A stretch of DNA of 8,408 bases from an uncultured Ruminococcus sp. (GTDB lineage: Bacteria > Bacillota > Clostridia > Oscillospirales > Ruminococcaceae): assembly GCA_937898375.1 (NCBI GenBank), contig CALEJX010000133.1, positions 1-8,408 of the forward strand, given 5' to 3'. The translations under genes and the position numbers were made by a program. How positions within the stretch are numbered: position 1 is the first letter of the stretch; each line of letters starts with the position of its first letter. Below are positions 5,828-8,408 of this stretch, piece by piece. The notes below the pieces were generated by a model. That model did not search any database, was not told the DNA's origin, and saw nothing but the letters and a program-made list of their open reading frames with translations.

Positions 5828-5856
5828 ATTATAGCATTTCCCCCTGCTTTTAGCAA
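5828..5856 (-). promoter_or_regulatory. Promoter for rlmA-mannanase unit
   Basis: Minus-strand -35 TTGCTA (5856-5851), 17-nt spacer, extended -10 TGC-TATAAT (-10 at 5833-5828). The start would fall near 5823-5820, giving a 5' UTR of only about 10-13 nt, so the Shine-Dalgarno lies almost at the 5' end of the mRNA. Confidence 0.75.
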
Positions 5857-5882
5857 TGGATATTTTATTAATAAAAAAGTGC

Positions 5883-5911
5883 TTGACAATCGTCGGGTTA
5901 TGCTTTATAAT
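5883..5911 (+). promoter_or_regulatory. Sigma-A promoter for the alaS T-box leader
   Basis: -35 TTGACA (5883-5888), 17-nt spacer, -10 TATAAT (5906-5911), an exact consensus match. Transcription should start near 5918. It is back to back with the rlmA promoter, with 26 bp between the two -35 boxes. Confidence 0.9.
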
Positions 5912-5917
5912 ATCAGT

Positions 5918-6144
5918 ATATGCAAAATGCGGTGACGGAATTATCCGAAACAGTGTCGGCAAAGAGAAAAGGCGGTGGGTGAAAGCCTTTGCGGCAAGTT
6001 CGGTGGCTAACCTGAGCGGTGCTGAAAACAGCAACGTATGCTCTGCGTTAAAGAGCTTCGAGTGGTCGGGCGGAATGCTTGGCAATTTGGGTGGTAACAC
6101 GGAACTGTCGGTTTCGTCCCATGTTTAGGGACGAGCCGTTTTTT
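5918..6144 (+). ncRNA. Alanine T-box riboswitch
   Basis: Leader RNA that reads the charging state of tRNA-Ala and allows alaS transcription when uncharged tRNA accumulates. Stem I can be drawn: CCGAAAC (5945-5951) with GTTCGG (5998-6003), GCAAA (5959-5963) with TTTGC (5988-5992), a GAGAAAA bulge, and an apical GGC/GCC stem (5971-5973 with 5985-5987) closing the loop GGTGGGTGAAA. The specifier loop lies between GG (5937-5938) and CC (6011-6012): AATTAT on one side and TG-GCT-AA on the other, so the specifier is GCT (6006-6008), an Ala codon followed by A as usual. A TGCTG-AAAA-CAGCA hairpin (6020-6033) follows. The T-box core is AATTTGGGTGGTAACAC (6084-6100), whose TGGT (6092-6095) can pair with the ACCA end of tRNA-Ala. 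The bulge reads TGGTAAC where TGGNACC is commonest. Confidence 0.93.
6109..6144 (+). terminator. Regulated terminator of the T-box leader
   Basis: CGTCCC (6115-6120), 7-nt loop, GGGACG (6128-6133), extended by CGG (6109-6111) with CCG (6136-6138), then TTTTTT and more T after an A. The 5' arm belongs to the usual T-box TTCGTCCC element, which is expected to switch to the antiterminator when uncharged tRNA-Ala is bound. Confidence 0.92.
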
Positions 6145-6181
6145 ATTTTGCGAATAATTTGATTTGGAAGGATCTGAATTT

Positions 6182-8408
6182 ATGGAATGGACAGGACTTA
6201 ACGAACTGCGTGAATCTTATCTGAAATTTTTTGAGAGCAAGGGCTGCTTGAGACACAAGAGCTATCCTCTCGTACCTCAGAACGATAACAGCCTGCTGCT
6301 TATCGTTGCGGGTATGGCACCTTTGAAGCCTTACTTCACAGGTCAGGAAACACCTCCGAGAACAAGAATGACAACTTGTCAGAAGTGTATCAGAACAGGC
6401 GATATCGAAAACGTTGGTAAAACAGCAAGACACGGCACATACTTTGAAATGCTTGGTAACTTTTCATTCGGCGATTACTTCAAGAAAGAAGCTATCGCAT
6501 GGGCTTGGGAGTATGTTACACAGGTACTCAAACTGCCAAAGGACAGACTTTATATCTCTGTTTATGAGGACGATGACGAAGCTGAAAAGATATGGCATGA
6601 GGACGCTGGCGTTCCAATGGATCATATCGTAAGAATGGGCAAGGAGGACAACTTCTGGGAGGCTGGAACAGACGGTCCTTGCGGTCCATGCTCTGAGATT
6701 TATTTCGACAGAGGAGAGAAGTACGGCTGCGGCAAGCCTGATTGTAAGGTCGGCTGTGACTGCGACAGATATATGGAGTTCTGGAACCTTGTGTTCACAC
6801 AGTTTGAAAGACACGAGGACGGCACTTATACTCCGCTTAAACAGAAGAATATCGACACAGGTATGGGTCTTGAAAGACTTGCTTCTATCATGCAGGACGT
6901 TGACTCTATCTTTGACGTTGACACAGTAAAGGCTATCAGAGACCACGTTTGTAAGATAGCAGGCTGTGAGTACGGCAAGGAGTACAAAAAGGACGTTTCT
7001 ATCAGAGTTATCACAGACCATATCCGTTCTGTAACATTCATGGCTTCCGACGGAATTTTGCCGTCAAACGAGGGCAGAGGATACGTTATGAGACGTTTGC
7101 TCAGAAGAGCCGTTCGTCACGGCAAGCTTCTCGGCATAAACGGACTTTTCCTCAAGGACCTTGTAAGAACTGTTGTTGATTGCAACAAGTGCGAGTACAA
7201 CGAGCTTGAAGAAAAGTATGACTATATCGTAAAGGTGCTCACAACTGAGGAGCAGAACTTCAATGCCACTATTGACAGAGGTATGAAGATACTTGACGAT
7301 CTTATCGCACAGATGCAGAAAGACGGCAAGACAGAACTTGACGGCGAGAGCTGCTTCAAACTTTCCGACACATATGGTTTCCCTATCGACCTTACAAGAG
7401 AGATACTTGAAGAAAAGGGCATGACCTGTGACGAGGAGGGCTTCGCTGAGTGCTATGCAAAGCAGAGAGAAACAGCAAAGAACGCCCATGCCGCAACAAA
7501 GTATATGGGCGCTGACGAAACTGTTTTCCATAAGATAGATAAGGATTTCCACACAGAGTTCATCGGCTATGACAAGCTCGAGGGCGACAGTGAGATATCA
7601 TTTATCACAACTGACGATGAGCTTATAAACAGCGCAAAGGCTGGGGACGAAGTTTATATCGTATCAGCTCAGACACCATTCTATGCAGAGAGCGGCGGAC
7701 AGGTGGGCGATATCGGTACTATCGTTACAGAAAGCGGTAAGTGCAGAGTCGTTGACACACAGAAAGTCGTTGCAGGCAAGTTCGCTCATAAGGTCGTTGT
7801 TGAAGAGGGCGAGATAGCTGTAGGACAGAAAGCTCACTTCACTGTTGACAGAAAGACACGTTACGCCGTTATGAGAAACCATAGTTGCGCACATCTGCTT
7901 CAGGCAGCACTAAGAAAGGTTCTCGGCGAACACGTTCATCAGGCAGGCCAGCTCGTTGACGCTCACAGACTTAGATTTGACTTCTCTCACTTCAATGCAA
8001 TGACAGCGGAGGAGAAGCTCAAAGTCGAGGCACTTGTAAACAAGTATATCCTTGAAGCTCTCGATATAAAAATGGAAGAAATGCCTATTGCAGAAGCTCA
8101 GAAGCTTGGTGCTATGGCTCTATTTGGCGAGAAATACGGTGAAACTGTAAGAGTTGTAACAATGGGTGACGGCGACGAAACTGCTTCTATCGAGTTCTGC
8201 GGCGGTACACATCTTGACAACACTTCAAGAATAGGTCTGTTCAAGATAATCTCCGAAAGCTCTGTTGCTTCAGGCGTAAGACGTATCGAAGCCGTAACAG
8301 GCAGAGGAGTTCTGGAGCTTGTTGAGGAAAGAGCCGCAACTATCCAGCAGGCGGCTGAAAGCCTTAAACTTGCAAATCCTCTTGATATCGTAAAGAGATG
8401 CCGCACTA
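6182..8408 (+). CDS. alaS: Alanyl-tRNA synthetase (C-terminus cut by window edge)
   Basis: Charges tRNA-Ala with alanine in the cytosol. About 742 of the usual 870-880 codons are visible. The class II core comes first: PLVPQNDNSLLLIVAGMAPLK, then the motif 2 region around RHGTYFEMLGNFSFGDYF, GTDGPCGPCSEIYFD (162-176) and motif 3 DTGMGLERL (225-233). A Cys cluster C183, C188, C192, C194, shared with clostridial AlaRS, may bind zinc. The editing domain carries the full metal site: H567 and H571 in NHSCAHLL, C673 and H677 in CGGTH. These lie close to the E. coli positions, so hydrolysis of mischarged Ser/Gly-tRNA should be intact. Only the C-Ala (DHHA1) end is outside the window. Ribosome site GGAAGGA lies 9 nt before ATG. 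It is controlled by the alanine T-box immediately upstream. Confidence 0.97.
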   Translation, partial: MEWTGLNELRESYLKFFESKGCLRHKSYPLVPQNDNSLLLIVAGMAPLKPYFTGQETPPRTRMTTCQKCIRTGDIENVGKTARHGTYFEMLGNFSFGDYFKKEAIAWAWEYVTQVLKLPKDRLYISVYEDDDEAEKIWHEDAGVPMDHIVRMGKEDNFWEAGTDGPCGPCSEIYFDRGEKYGCGKPDCKVGCDCDRYMEFWNLVFTQFERHEDGTYTPLKQKNIDTGMGLERLASIMQDVDSIFDVDTVKAIRDHVCKIAGCEYGKEYKKDVSIRVITDHIRSVTFMASDGILPSNEGRGYVMRRLLRRAVRHGKLLGINGLFLKDLVRTVVDCNKCEYNELEEKYDYIVKVLTTEEQNFNATIDRGMKILDDLIAQMQKDGKTELDGESCFKLSDTYGFPIDLTREILEEKGMTCDEEGFAECYAKQRETAKNAHAATKYMGADETVFHKIDKDFHTEFIGYDKLEGDSEISFITTDDELINSAKAGDEVYIVSAQTPFYAESGGQVGDIGTIVTESGKCRVVDTQKVVAGKFAHKVVVEEGEIAVGQKAHFTVDRKTRYAVMRNHSCAHLLQAALRKVLGEHVHQAGQLVDAHRLRFDFSHFNAMTAEEKLKVEALVNKYILEALDIKMEEMPIAEAQKLGAMALFGEKYGETVRVVTMGDGDETASIEFCGGTHLDNTSRIGLFKIISESSVASGVRRIEAVTGRGVLELVEERAATIQQAAESLKLANPLDIVKRCRT

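Noticed and set aside
6464..7021. 185-codon open frame antisense to alaS (and others at 6143-6433, 7064-7552, 7664-7894, 8098-8406)
   Set aside because: All lie inside the well-supported alaS gene, with no ribosome sites or recognisable domains.

Overview
The window looks like a chromosomal piece of a low-to-mid GC Gram-positive gut or rumen anaerobe, most likely an Oscillospiraceae (Ruminococcus-like) member of the Clostridia. The reasons are: consensus sigma-A promoters, strong AGGAGG-type ribosome binding sites, a T-box riboswitch ahead of alaS, a clostridial AlaRS with an extra Cys cluster, an RlmA-type rRNA methylase, a short-form S-adenosylhomocysteinase and an intracellular GH113-type mannanase. 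The assignment is inference; no rRNA or other taxonomic marker is present.

Layout. (1) 1-1283, minus: mgtE, a CBS-regulated Mg2+ channel, cut by the window start before its last membrane segments. Its promoter (1551-1579) is a perfect TTGACA-N17-TATAAT, followed by a leader of about 260 nt. The leader holds a 26-codon upstream ORF with an excellent Shine-Dalgarno and a terminator-like hairpin plus T-tract inside the last third of that ORF. This is a candidate translation-coupled attenuator, with no M-box visible. (2) 1649-3224, plus: a strong promoter, a 61-aa VbhA-type Fic antitoxin with an intact inhibitory motif but no Fic toxin beside it, then ahcY (S-adenosylhomocysteine hydrolase) 37 nt downstream, closed by a clear terminator. 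(3) 3323-3769, plus: a small four-helix membrane protein of the CmpB-like type. (4) 3770-4004: a hairpin-rich noncoding stretch that resembles intergenic repeat material and ends in a terminator shared by the two converging units. (5) 5810-4005, minus: rlmA (23S rRNA guanine N1-methyltransferase) and, 3 nt behind it, a GH113-like beta-mannanase with no signal peptide. (6) 5883-8408, plus: a perfect consensus promoter, an alanine T-box riboswitch with specifier GCT and an intrinsic terminator, then alaS, truncated by the window end after about 742 codons.

How it fits together. Most of the content is housekeeping: magnesium supply, SAM by-product recycling, rRNA modification and tRNA charging. 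Two of the strongest promoters (mgtE and alaS) feed leader RNAs, so their control appears to act after initiation. The less ordinary parts are the mgtE leader with its uORF and hairpin, the orphan Fic antitoxin co-transcribed with ahcY, and the mannanase joined to an rRNA methylase. I found no prophage, transposase, CRISPR array, tRNA or rRNA gene.
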